Of a stretch of 11,785 nucleotides of DNA, positions 1-7,500 are shown piece after piece (the first letter of the stretch is position 1; each line of letters starts with the position of its first letter). The notes under the pieces are model-generated. The model did not search any database. It saw only the letters and a program-made list of their open reading frames with translations, and was not told the origin of the DNA. Position numbers and translations under genes: made by a program. The stretch comes from Deltaproteobacteria bacterium (GTDB lineage Bacteria > Desulfobacterota > Dissulfuribacteria > Dissulfuribacterales > QOAL01): the NCBI GenBank assembly GCA_015486425.1, contig WFRQ01000320.1, positions 1 to 11,785 of the forward strand, written 5' to 3'.

Positions 1-2015
1 AGGATAAATGGTATTCCCCTTTTATGCAGGATCATGCTGCTCACCATTGCCCACAAGTCAGCATTGTCCCTGTGAATTAACATTAACCTGTTCAAACGGT
101 TGATAAATTCTGACGGGCTTTGAATGGAGTCAGCAAGAGAGGAAGGCGCTTCAGTGCGTGCATTATATGCAATCGAATGATCAATATCCATCGAATAATC
201 AATATGATGCATGCGAGGGTCTTGATCACGAATAACCTCACAAGCACTAACGCGCCCTGTTCCTCCCCAACCGGCAGCCATCATCTGGGGTACTTTTCTC
301 AGTGTCGGCAGCTCATGTGCCTTTTCTTCCTGATCTCGCACTGCCACCACAATATAATTAGTGTATGGCGAAACGAGCTGGTAATTTACGGCAAGCTCTG
401 TTGCTTCATCTTTTTTAACCTGCTTCATACGATTGTGAGCACCAATTCTTGCAATGGCTGATAAAGTTTCCTTGCCCTGATCCGGTATACGTGATTTGTT
501 CATGGTGATTTTCTGCGAGTATTTGCTTCCGTCAGCAAGCCGCATATCCAGTGATACCGTGCCTGATGGCTCGTCTTTGAACCATGCAAAGGCATGAAGC
601 GTGTCCCCATCATATGCAGGCCCCATATTCTCAGGAAAAGTGTGTTCAGGTTCCTGCGGCCACCGCACCTCCACCTTTTCTGCCCTGTGCAGTTTGATTC
701 TTCTGAAGTGGCGCACAATTTTTTCTGCCATCTCCTCATTTGGCACAACAAGCTCGCATGCCCCGCCAGTGGCTTCCGCAAGACCTCGCAGAAATCCCTC
801 GGAAACAGCGCTTCCTACCCCTACTGTAAATATTCTGTGGTCGGATATTGCCATACGTTCTGTTACCTTTTCATGTCTCCAGACCTCGCCGTCTGTGATC
901 AGAAGAATATCCGGTGGTATCTCACTTCCCGACAGGTGTATGGCTGCATCAAGAGCTGCATATATTTCAGTGCCGCCCATGTCTGCATCAAGGTTTCTGA
1001 GCCTCCGCCTTGCTTTTGTAATATGAGCAGGGTCAGCAGGGACCTGCCTGTCAAAAAAGGTTCTGTAAGTGCTTCCAAAGGCAATGATATTAAAGAAATC
1101 TCCGGGCCGCAGGAGTTTAAGTATTTCACTTATGGCCTGGCGTGCCTGGGTTATGGAGTCACCGTTCATTGAACCGGAACAGTCAACCACTATCTTTATG
1201 TTCCTCGGGGTATCCAGGTCAGATGCCTGAAGGATGGGCATAAAGGAGGCCAGTGCCACGTAACCGGATATTGGGTCTGGTTCCACTGTGACACAGTCCC
1301 GGGCAGCGGCTCCACTTTCTGATTCGTTCATGGTGATATTCAGAATAAAATCCCTGTCCATGAACGCCTCACCTGATGTCAGCATTATTTCTGTTTCTTC
1401 TGTTGTTTTTTCAACTGTTATATCATGTGTCGGGCATTTTACTTCAGCGCTGGTCAGTATGCCTGTGAGAATAATCCGCAGATGGAATCGATTTTCTGCA
1501 GTAATGTCATGCTCCGGTATCTGATGGGGCTCAAGGCCTGCATATCCCGGCCTGCCGTAGCGCGGGGCTATGGTAGTCGGGAGATGAAAGCGCAGAGAGT
1601 TGCCATTCCAGGCATAAAGCTCGGCATAGCAGATGGATATCCGGATCTCTTCGCCAGGCATGAGGTTGCCCACGTTCATGGTGAACATGCCGGGTTCCAC
1701 TTCCTCAAGCATGACCGCCGCGTCTCCGTCTGCAATGGCATCTTCGTATTTTTCCTCAGCAGCGCTTTTTTCTGTTACTGTGCCTTTAAGGTTTCTGTCA
1801 CCAATGGTTACACTGAGGTCAAGCAGCACCGCACGGCTTGAAACGGGAAAGGTGTAAAGCGCTTCAACCGGCTTATTTTCTCTGTTTTCATAGACCTGTT
1901 CAACCCTGGTTTCACAGAGGAGATTTTTGAATATTGCCTCGATGTTTACTGACTTCAGTGGAATTTCATGCCCGGCTTCTGTGCTCATACCAAAATGGGG
2001 ATCAACGTAAAACAT
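1..2015 (-). CDS. VIT and von Willebrand factor A domain protein (3' end beyond window)
   Basis: Reading the minus strand from the ATG at 2015 gives 671 codons with no stop to the left edge, so the C-terminus is missing. Residues about 1-150 look like a VIT (inter-alpha-trypsin) domain, with segments such as ENKPVEALYTFP, EKSAAEEKYEDA and EPGMFTMNVGNL. A vWA domain follows with a complete metal-ion-dependent adhesion site: DCSGS at 278-282, T349 in MGGTEIYAALD, and D375 in LITDGEVW. All metal ligands are present, so metal-dependent ligand binding is plausible. No signal peptide or membrane helix is visible, which suggests a cytoplasmic protein. Family members are usually about 700 aa, so only a short tail is likely lost. 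AGGAG lies 7 nt before the ATG, inside the end of the MerR gene, and only one base separates the two genes, implying co-transcription. The cellular role of bacterial VIT/vWA proteins is poorly defined. Confidence 0.9.
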   Translation of the reverse strand, partial: MFYVDPHFGMSTEAGHEIPLKSVNIEAIFKNLLCETRVEQVYENRENKPVEALYTFPVSSRAVLLDLSVTIGDRNLKGTVTEKSAAEEKYEDAIADGDAAVMLEEVEPGMFTMNVGNLMPGEEIRISICYAELYAWNGNSLRFHLPTTIAPRYGRPGYAGLEPHQIPEHDITAENRFHLRIILTGILTSAEVKCPTHDITVEKTTEETEIMLTSGEAFMDRDFILNITMNESESGAAARDCVTVEPDPISGYVALASFMPILQASDLDTPRNIKIVVDCSGSMNGDSITQARQAISEILKLLRPGDFFNIIAFGSTYRTFFDRQVPADPAHITKARRRLRNLDADMGGTEIYAALDAAIHLSGSEIPPDILLITDGEVWRHEKVTERMAISDHRIFTVGVGSAVSEGFLRGLAEATGGACELVVPNEEMAEKIVRHFRRIKLHRAEKVEVRWPQEPEHTFPENMGPAYDGDTLHAFAWFKDEPSGTVSLDMRLADGSKYSQKITMNKSRIPDQGKETLSAIARIGAHNRMKQVKKDEATELAVNYQLVSPYTNYIVVAVRDQEEKAHELPTLRKVPQMMAAGWGGTGRVSACEVIRDQDPRMHHIDYSMDIDHSIAYNARTEAPSSLADSIQSPSEFINRLNRLMLIHRDNADLWAMVSSMILHKRGIPFI

Positions 2016-2016
2016 A

Positions 2017-2451
2017 TCAATTCTCCTCTGTCCTGATTTTTCTGTACTGTTTTGCCACTGCCCTGCATACGGCTCGAACCTGTTCAGGTGTAAGGCCTGA
2101 TCGTTTTGGCTCAATATGGAGTTCCACGCCGTCATCAATATAAATGTGGCTCCATACCTCTATTGAGCCGGGTTTTCGCTGGCGGGGAGGCGGCACCGGC
2201 CTGTTGGATTCACCGTTACCACTTTCACTGCTCAGGATGTCCTGTATCCGCTCAAGTGACAGGCCGGCATGCTTCCATTTTTTTATGGCAAGAAGCTGTT
2301 CAAGGTGCCTGTGGGTGTAGTAGGCCCCTTTGCCAGTGCCTTCTGGACGATCAACCAGACCTTTCTGAATATAGAAACGTACCCTGCGCTTGTTCATTTC
2401 AGTCAGGGCGCAAAGCTCATCTATCGAGAATATTTTCTCTTGATTTTTCAT
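2017..2451 (-). CDS. MerR-family transcriptional regulator
   Basis: The 144-aa protein has an N-terminal MerR winged helix-turn-helix at about residues 7-75 (FSIDELCALTEMNKRRVRFY, then a wing with TGKGAYYTHRHLEQLLAIKK and GLSLERIQDIL). A proline-rich linker follows, then a C-terminal segment, IEVWSHIYIDDGVELHIEP, that I associate with MerR proteins adjacent to VIT/vWA genes (from memory). No cysteine cluster typical of metal-sensing MerR proteins is seen. I chose the ATG at 2451 because the longer frame starts only at a TTG at 2487 that coincides with a -35 box. The stop codon lies one base before the ATG of the VIT/vWA gene, so the regulator probably controls that gene and itself. The ligand is unknown. 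Confidence 0.85.
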   Translation of the reverse strand: MKNQEKIFSIDELCALTEMNKRRVRFYIQKGLVDRPEGTGKGAYYTHRHLEQLLAIKKWKHAGLSLERIQDILSSESGNGESNRPVPPPRQRKPGSIEVWSHIYIDDGVELHIEPKRSGLTPEQVRAVCRAVAKQYRKIRTEEN

Positions 2452-2458
2452 GACACCT

Positions 2459-2487
2459 ATTCTTAACACTAATGGTGTAACTGTCAA
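2459..2487 (-). promoter_or_regulatory. Promoter of the merR-VIT/vWA operon
   Basis: On the minus strand TTGACA (2487-2482, consensus -35) is followed after exactly 17 nt by AAGAAT (2464-2459, 4 of 6 to TATAAT). An A-rich stretch lies just upstream of the -35. The predicted transcription start is at about 2452, directly before the ATG at 2451, so the message could be nearly leaderless. The -35 lies in a tandem ACAGTTG/ACAGTTA repeat, and the spacer contains ACAC-N5-GTGT, a possible operator half-site pair for autoregulation. The spacer is 17 nt rather than the 19-20 nt of classic MerR-activated promoters. Confidence 0.6.
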
Positions 2488-2742
2488 CTGTTTTTTTCAG
2501 GAATGCACAGAGCAACAGGAAAATTCCAGGCGGTTTCATTGTTCTGTCTGTGCTGATATAATCTCTATGAGTATTTATTCAGCGTACAATGGTAGAAACG
2601 CTGAACAGTTATATCTGTGCTGGCAATACACTGACTGAATCAGGCTTTCATGTGTACTGTTCTTGACAGCCTCGGCAGCCTGCGCGGGCAGTGCTGCATG
2701 AAACTTTTGTGGTGGAACTGAAAAAAACCTCACGGGAAAACG
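2488..2742. other. Intergenic region between divergent merR and fic
   Basis: No supported ORF is seen. On the plus strand TGATATAAT (2554-2562) matches an extended -10 element, but no good -35 lies upstream of it. A second possibility is TTGACA near 2672, which lacks a good -10 at the right spacing. ACAG-N6-CTGT near 2605-2620 is a short inverted repeat. The promoter of the Fic gene presumably lies here but cannot be fixed from the sequence. Confidence 0.35.
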
Positions 2743-3390
2743 ATGAGAGTCAAAGGCAGATACAATGTCTCCGGTTTAACAGAAGCCCAGTTTGAACCTG
2801 GCTCTGATGGTAAGGTTCTGAGGAATCTTGTGGGGATCATCAACATAGAAGAGATGGAGATTGCAGAGGCCAATGCCCTGGCCCAGGCCATGGACAATAT
2901 TCTGCGTCAATACCATCAAGAGCATCGATTCACAGCGGATGACATTTGTTTCCTCCACAAATCCTGGCTGGGTGAGATATACGAATGGGCCGGGCAGTAT
3001 CGGCAGGTGAATATCAGCAAAGGGGGCTTTCCCTTTGCAATGGCGGCCCAGGTTCCGAAGTTGATGAATCAGCTTGAGGAGAAATATTTAAAAAAATCCA
3101 CTCCCTGCATCTTCGTAGAGGACAACGAGGTCGTAAAGGCAATAGCCGAGGTCCATACGGAACTGGTACTCATCCATCCATTTCGGGAAGGAAACGGTCG
3201 GGTTGCCCGCATGCTGGCGACATTGATGGCATTGCAGGCAGGGTTGCCACTGCTGGACTTCAACATCATGAACCAACAAAAGGATGCATATTTCGAGGCC
3301 GTGCAGGCGGGGCTTGACCGGGACTACCGGCCAATGGAAAGATTGTTTTCAGAGGTAATCAGGAGTTCTCTTGCCGCTTCCGGCGGTTGA
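2743..3390 (+). CDS. fic: Fic/DOC-family protein (putative AMP-transferase toxin)
   Basis: The 215-aa protein carries an intact Fic catalytic loop, HPFREGNGRVAR at residues 145-156, matching HxFx[D/E]GNGRxxR. The His (base), acidic residue (Mg) and GNGR anion hole are all present. Upstream is the beta-hairpin flap typical of Fic folds (GQYRQVNISKGGFPFA, 84-99), preceded by the FTADDICFLHKSWLGEIYEWAG helical region. Most characterised Fic proteins transfer AMP from ATP to a hydroxyl side chain of a target protein; the target here is unknown. I see no internal [ST]xxxE[GN] inhibitory motif at either end, so activity should be restrained by a separate protein. The ribosome binding site is weak (GGGA 6-7 nt upstream). 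The 3' end overlaps a convergent small gene by 32 bp. Length is normal for a minimal Fic protein. Confidence 0.9.
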   Translation: MRVKGRYNVSGLTEAQFEPGSDGKVLRNLVGIINIEEMEIAEANALAQAMDNILRQYHQEHRFTADDICFLHKSWLGEIYEWAGQYRQVNISKGGFPFAMAAQVPKLMNQLEEKYLKKSTPCIFVEDNEVVKAIAEVHTELVLIHPFREGNGRVARMLATLMALQAGLPLLDFNIMNQQKDAYFEAVQAGLDRDYRPMERLFSEVIRSSLAASGG

Positions 3391-3556
3391 CCTGGAAAAT
3401 GTCACTTTGGGAAGAGGCTATTTCCCTGGCAACAATCCGGGCGTCTTTGCCGGTCTCTATAGCAGTTGAACTGGAAACATTGGCGATCAGAGAAGTTCTG
3501 TATTTCGCAGAATTTCGGAGATGGCGATTGGTTTCAAAAAGTGACTTTTTCCGCAT
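3359..3556 (-). CDS. Small protein convergent to fic, candidate Fic antitoxin
   Basis: A 65-aa basic protein read from the minus strand. Its ATG at 3556 is preceded by AGGAGGAG about 9 nt upstream, a near-perfect Shine-Dalgarno that argues strongly for a real gene. It also has its own promoter-like sequence. The opening MRKKSLFETNRHLRNSAKYR leads to VSSSTAIETGK at 27-37. This resembles the [S/T]xxxE[G/N] inhibitory helix with which Fic antitoxins (VbhA class) or autoinhibitory segments block the ATP site: S30 and E34 are spaced correctly, but the next residue is T35, with G at 36. Its gene overlaps the 3' end of fic tail to tail by 32 bp, whereas known class I Fic antitoxins are encoded upstream on the same strand. 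The antitoxin role is inferred. The opposite-strand frame at 3387-3590 has no comparable ribosome binding site and is taken as its shadow. Confidence 0.65.
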   Translation of the reverse strand: MRKKSLFETNRHLRNSAKYRTSLIANVSSSTAIETGKDARIVAREIASSQSDIFQVNRRKRQENS

Positions 3557-3595
3557 GGTTTCTGACTCCTCCTCTAAGAGGATAAGGTAGTCATT

Positions 3596-3624
3596 ATAAT
3601 ACTAATAACTTGCAGTTATCGCAA
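3596..3624 (-). promoter_or_regulatory. Promoter with palindromic operator for the small antitoxin-like gene
   Basis: On the minus strand TTGCGA (3624-3619) and TATTAT (3601-3596) are separated by 17 nt and lie 40 nt before the ATG at 3556. The spacer holds a perfect inverted repeat, ATAACT-N3-AGTTAT (3605-3619). A dyad between -35 and -10 is a typical repressor site, as in autoregulated toxin-antitoxin operons. TATAAT overlapping at 3598-3593 is an alternative -10. Confidence 0.5.
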
Positions 3625-3635
3625 GAAAAAGTATA

Positions 3636-3714
3636 GCTGAAACTAATTTTTTATTCCCACAGGCTCAATTGCTGAAAAGCAATTTCTTATCACCTTTGGC
3701 CGCTGGGAGACTAT
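3636..3714. repeat. Interspersed repeat, copy 1 (79 bp)
   Basis: Positions 3653-3714 are identical over 62 bp to 4493-4554, exactly 840 bp away. Similarity continues left to GCTGAAAC at 3636, after allowing for a 13-bp segment present only in copy 2. Inside is a perfect hairpin, AATTGCT-GAAA-AGCAATT (3667-3684), with a GNRA-type tetraloop. Outer complementary pieces TCCCA/TGGGA and GGC/GCC (3655-3708) could close a larger fold. The right end abuts the 5'-truncated hicA remnant. The sequence is probably a REP-like or small non-autonomous element; its family is not recognised. Confidence 0.75.
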
Positions 3715-3761
3715 ATAAATTCTTCGTGGTCTTCGTAACCTTGTGGTTATATAATGAATAC
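3715..3761. other. Short non-coding segment resembling dispersed CTTCGTGG-type repeat
   Basis: This stretch contains TTCGTGGTCTTCGTAACC followed by TTGTGGTTAT. It resembles the degenerate ACGAAG/CCACAAAG-type repeats common in intergenic regions of Desulfobacterota and related genomes (recalled, not searched). It links the repeat element to the hicA remnant and encodes nothing supportable. Confidence 0.3.
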
Positions 3762-3893
3762 AGCAGGCCCATCCAGCACAACTATATTCACCCCAAAGGT
3801 ATAGCTGTAACAATATCCGGCAAGCTTGGTGATGACGCAAAAAAATATCAAGAAAAGCAGGTAAAAAGTAAAATTTCGGAGATTCAAAAATGA
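3762..3893 (+). pseudogene. hicA: 5'-truncated hicA toxin remnant
   Basis: The frame ending at the TGA at 3891-3893 encodes HNYIHPKGIAVTISGKLGDD followed by AKKYQEKQVKSKISEIQK. This matches the C-terminal half of HicA mRNA-interferase toxins (the HP..G.VTI.GK beta strands and the YQ.KQV helix). It ends in an ATGA overlap with hicB, the usual hicAB arrangement. Upstream of about 3762 the reading frame passes into unrelated repeat DNA. The N-terminal helix is absent, and where HicA has G-S-H with its catalytic histidine the frame reads P-I-Q. The toxin is therefore judged inactive. The nominal ATG at 3669 lies inside the repeat element and is not a genuine HicA start. Confidence 0.65.
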
Positions 3894-4240
3894 AAACAAG
3901 AGATCAATATATAAAACTTGTCGAGTGGTCCGAAGAAGATCAGTGTTATGTTGGCTCTATTCCAGGTTGGATTGGTCAATGTTGCCATGGAGAAAATGAA
4001 GAAAAAGTATACCATGAGCTTTGCCAAATTGTTGACGAGTGGATTGAAATATACAAAAATGAAAACCTCAATTTACCCACTCCCACAAATAAAAAATATT
4101 CAGGAAAATTTCAACTTCGCTTGGGGAGTGATTTGCACAAAATTTTAACCCTAAAAGCCATGGAAAAAGGAGATAGCCTGAATAGTTTTTGCATCAAAGC
4201 GCTTAAAGATTCTGTGACTCCAAGCCATCATCAGAAGTAA
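3890..4240 (+). CDS. hicB: HicB-family antitoxin
   Basis: The 116-aa protein has the two-part HicB architecture. Residues 1-65 form the partial RNase H-like fold (YIKLVEWSEEDQCYVGSIPG, then GENEEKVYHELCQIVDEWIE), which binds and masks HicA. Residues about 70-110 form a ribbon-helix-helix DNA-binding domain (GKFQLRLGSDLHKILTLKAM, then SLNSFCIKALKD). HicB normally neutralises HicA and represses the hicAB promoter. Here the partner toxin gene survives only as a 3' fragment, with the ATGA overlap preserved, so hicB looks like an orphan antitoxin left by a rearrangement. The coding sequence itself is complete. Its original promoter upstream of hicA has been lost; what transcribes it now is not evident. 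Confidence 0.85.
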   Translation: MKTRDQYIKLVEWSEEDQCYVGSIPGWIGQCCHGENEEKVYHELCQIVDEWIEIYKNENLNLPTPTNKKYSGKFQLRLGSDLHKILTLKAMEKGDSLNSFCIKALKDSVTPSHHQK

Positions 4241-4302
4241 CTGCCCCCCCTCTCTAAGGATGAATTCCCATAACGGAAAGTCCAGATAGCTTTCACACAA
4301 CT

Positions 4303-4409
4303 TATCTGCTCAGAGGGTGCTGCAGATGCAAGGCGGAGGGGGCGAAGTCGTACTTCCCGTACTTCGAGTCCCCGACAACGCAGCAGATGCAGTGCCCTCT
4401 GAGCAGATA
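4303..4409. repeat. 107-bp palindromic intergenic element
   Basis: Perfect 15-bp inverted arms, TATCTGCTCAGAGGG (4303-4317) and CCCTCTGAGCAGATA (4395-4409), enclose a structured core. Within it, GCAGATGCA occurs as a direct repeat at 4322-4330 and 4383-4391. CGAAGT (4343-4348) pairs with ACTTCG (4361-4366), flanked by G-rich and C-rich runs. It looks like a dispersed palindromic repeat or a miniature element inserted after hicB. It could also slow transcription from hicB, but no T-tract follows, so it is not a classical terminator. The ORF crossing it on the minus strand is low-complexity and not credible. Confidence 0.7.
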
Positions 4410-4462
4410 CCCATATTCCCCTTATTGACAATAATAAGACTGCGGTCTAAATATAATTTCAG

Positions 4463-4554
4463 GCTGAAACCTGGTGGGGAAACTAAATTTTCATTCCCAC
4501 AGGCTCAATTGCTGAAAAGCAATTTCTTATCACCTTTGGCCGCTGGGAGACTAT
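4463..4554. repeat. Interspersed repeat, copy 2 (92 bp)
   Basis: This is the second copy of the element at 3636-3714. It shares 62 identical bases (4493-4554) plus a near-identical left part, with the same AATTGCT-GAAA-AGCAATT hairpin (4507-4524). Unlike copy 1 it keeps 13 extra bases between two GAAAC repeats, including GGTGGGG, which can pair with TTCCCAC to close a further stem. It ends 10 bp from the stop codon of the giant minus-strand gene, so it lies in that gene's 3' untranslated region. Confidence 0.75.
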
Positions 4555-4564
4555 TTTTAAGCGG

Positions 4565-7500
4565 TCAGTCACAGGATATTTTTCCAAAATTGGATGCAAA
4601 ATCCACCAGATTTATACGGGTTTCCCCAGTTAACTGATAAAATAAGTCCAAGCCGTCTACATCTGTGTCATGATCGTAATCACCGAGGCAGGGGACAATT
4701 TCGATCACTACGCTGGTTTCACTGGCTGCGCCTGAACTGTCTGATGCTCTGAGCGTTATGGTGTACTGGCCGGCAGGGAGCATCAGTTCGGCAGTATTTC
4801 CAGTTGCTGCCGCTTCATCATTCAGGAACCAGACCAGAGAATTATCCGGTACGGTTTCATCCTCCGGATCCGATGCAGCACCTTTCAGAGTGATTTTGGT
4901 TTCAATCTGGAATATATCACCATTTGCAGGTGAATTGATTGAAACAAAAGGCGGATTCTGATCAACCGTAAACGGTGCATCGGAATCATCCATGGCAGTA
5001 TGGAACCCGTCTGTGGCAATCACACGGACAAGTGAATTTTCTCCACCGGGTATGACAGAGGTGTTGATGGTGTATGATTCCGCTGTCAAGTTCCTGGCGA
5101 TGGGTATCCACAGGTTCCCGTTATCCGGTGAATAGCTGAGCAGGTAGGTCAGGTCATCACCATCTTCATCAGTCCCCTGCCAGGTTATGGTTCCACTGCC
5201 GCTCCATGTTTCACCGCCATTGGGTGATAAAATGTCAACCACAGGCGGATTGGCCGAGACTTCAATGGTGTCCAAAACCTGCGTGTTGCACATCAGATTT
5301 ACTTTTGAGATGGGCTGCACCTGGTCAGATGGTATGTTGAAATGAAAAGACATCACATCCTGTTGCTGACCGGTTTCCATATCGAAAAAGCTGATATGAA
5401 AAGGATGGCTTTCAATAATTTTGTTGTCTGAATCCAGAAATTCAATGGCATGCTCACCAGGGATTTCCGGGACCTGTGCAATGCCAAGGCTGGAGATCAC
5501 TGGTTTTAAGCTGCCGTTGGTGCCGTTCACATTCACCTGTCCAGAGATATAATACACATCAATAATATCATCCATGGAAGCAGGACGGCCCAATAAAGAA
5601 AAACCACCCGTGGTGTCAAAATGATTGAACAGCCGTTCCCAGCGGTAGGGAGATATCCACCTGAGGTTAGTGTATGGGGCCTTTGAAAAATCCTCCCATA
5701 ACTGGTCATAGACCTGTCTGAAACAATAACTCATTAAATCAGGTGTGTCTGCAGATACGATACTATAGTCCAGATAGAGAGCATTAAGCCAGGGCCTTCG
5801 GGTATCAAAACCGACCTCATCAATATCATCACTGTCAAAAAGTGCCTGCCAGTCCGCATCCGGACCGGTAGCGCCGCAGCCGTAGGCTTCAGCGCCACCC
5901 TGAATACATTGACCGTTGGGGTCATCTTCACCGGCAAGTCGGTCCTCACTTGAAACATGACGGCCCCAGTGATCGTCATACATGCCGTCATCCTGACGTG
6001 AAAAACAGTCTCCCGGCCCGAGGTTATGATTTATCTCATGGGCCATGGTACTGTATTTCGAATCTGAACCATATCCGCCTACGGCAACTATGCCGCGGCC
6101 GTTTTCATGCCATGGAGGCGTTGAAATGCCCCCACCATAAGGGGTAATGCCGAATATCTGGCCAGGCAGTTCAAACGGTTCCGTCCCGCTATCCATATAC
6201 GCCAGAGCCCAGTTCATGAGGACATGATCAAAATAGTCTTCAAGTGCATCAATGGCATTATATTTATCAGTTATTGTTCCAATGGTCTGCCATGGTTTCC
6301 GAACAAATTTTATATCAGGAACTGGAAAGATGGTTCTGGTGTAGCTTTCCATAAGGGATATGGTGTCATCATCTTCCAGGTCCGGCAAGGTCTCGGTTCC
6401 TCCGTTCAGGGGGATTGTCCATATCAGCGGGGTCTCTTTGGGGGTGAATGTAATGGTCACCGGATCTGACCGGTCCCCTGTATCATCCGGGGTCATCCCC
6501 CGGACAACGGTGTAAAAGGTCACATCCCCCTGTGTCCATGAATCTGGAAGTAACATAGGGAAGGGACCTCTCCACAGTGATTGCCTGTCAATATTTCTTG
6601 TTGCAACGTGAAGTCCTGTTATGGGTGATCCTGGCAAATCAAGGTCATCTTTCTGGGCATAAAGGGATACCAGACATAGTGTGTTCTTTAGAATCCAGTT
6701 GTCTTTAACATATACTCGGGCAACCGTGTCTTTGTCCTGCACCAGCGGCATGGAGTTCTGCCGATCCTGAATTGCCTGGGTGAATTCTATTGGATTCGTA
6801 TCAAGGTAAACTGATCCGTGGTCAAAATAGTCATCATTAACAGGATCTCGATAAGTGGTATTTATTTTGATCAGGTTTGTGAAATCATGGGTAAAATTCA
6901 ACGGATAATTCTCTGTAAACGATGGGCTGGGAGATGTTATCTGCAGGCCCATGGATACTGTATCTCCGATAACAGCACCAATCTCCTGGAGATCTATGGC
7001 TATCTCCCACACCCTGTGCTGGCTGCAGGTGAATACAGGCGGGTTCGCACTGAGCTGGGCGGTCTGGGTGCCGTCTCCAAAAAAACAGCCAAAGCCCCTT
7101 GCCACACTGGAAAAGGTCTCAGGTTCAAATCCGGACCAGCTATCAGGACCATTATAGACCTGGTATCGGATACTGGCCAGATCCGGCAGCAGGCTGTAAT
7201 TGACGTCGACACCAGGGGTAATGAGCCCGTCATTGTTCACATCAAAAGTCAGCTGAAAGGTATCCCGGGGATTATCAGTATCATCACCGTCGTCTGCCGT
7301 CATGTCAATGAGGATGTAAAGTCTGGTTCTGTCATTGGTAACCCTGATAAACCCGTTATCAAGCTCAATCTGATTTGTGGTTTCTGCCGGCCATTCGCCA
7401 AAGCCTGGAATCCCGTCAATATCCGGCGGTGGATACACAAAAGGGGATTCCATTTCCACGCTGCAGGCATTATCCGGGTTGGCCACAGTGACCTGCTGGC

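Noticed and set aside
594..1172. Plus-strand 192-aa ORF
   Set aside because: Antisense shadow of the VIT/vWA gene, whose frame carries recognisable domains and motifs across the same bases; no ribosome binding site or family resemblance.
2554..2562. Extended -10 TGATATAAT as the fic promoter
   Set aside because: No acceptable -35 and 180 bp from the gene; kept only as a note in the intergenic entry.
3387..3590. Plus-strand 67-aa ORF directly after fic, as a same-strand antitoxin
   Set aside because: No ribosome binding site and no recognisable motif; the minus-strand frame over the same bases has a strong Shine-Dalgarno, promoter and Fic-inhibitor-like motif.
3669..3761. The first 31 codons of the frame starting at 3669 as genuine HicA N-terminus
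   Set aside because: These codons lie in repeat-element and intergenic-repeat DNA shared with 4509-4554 and do not resemble HicA.
4231..4431. Minus-strand 66-aa Arg/Leu-rich ORF
   Set aside because: It is the translation of the 107-bp palindrome; no ribosome binding site and low-complexity composition.
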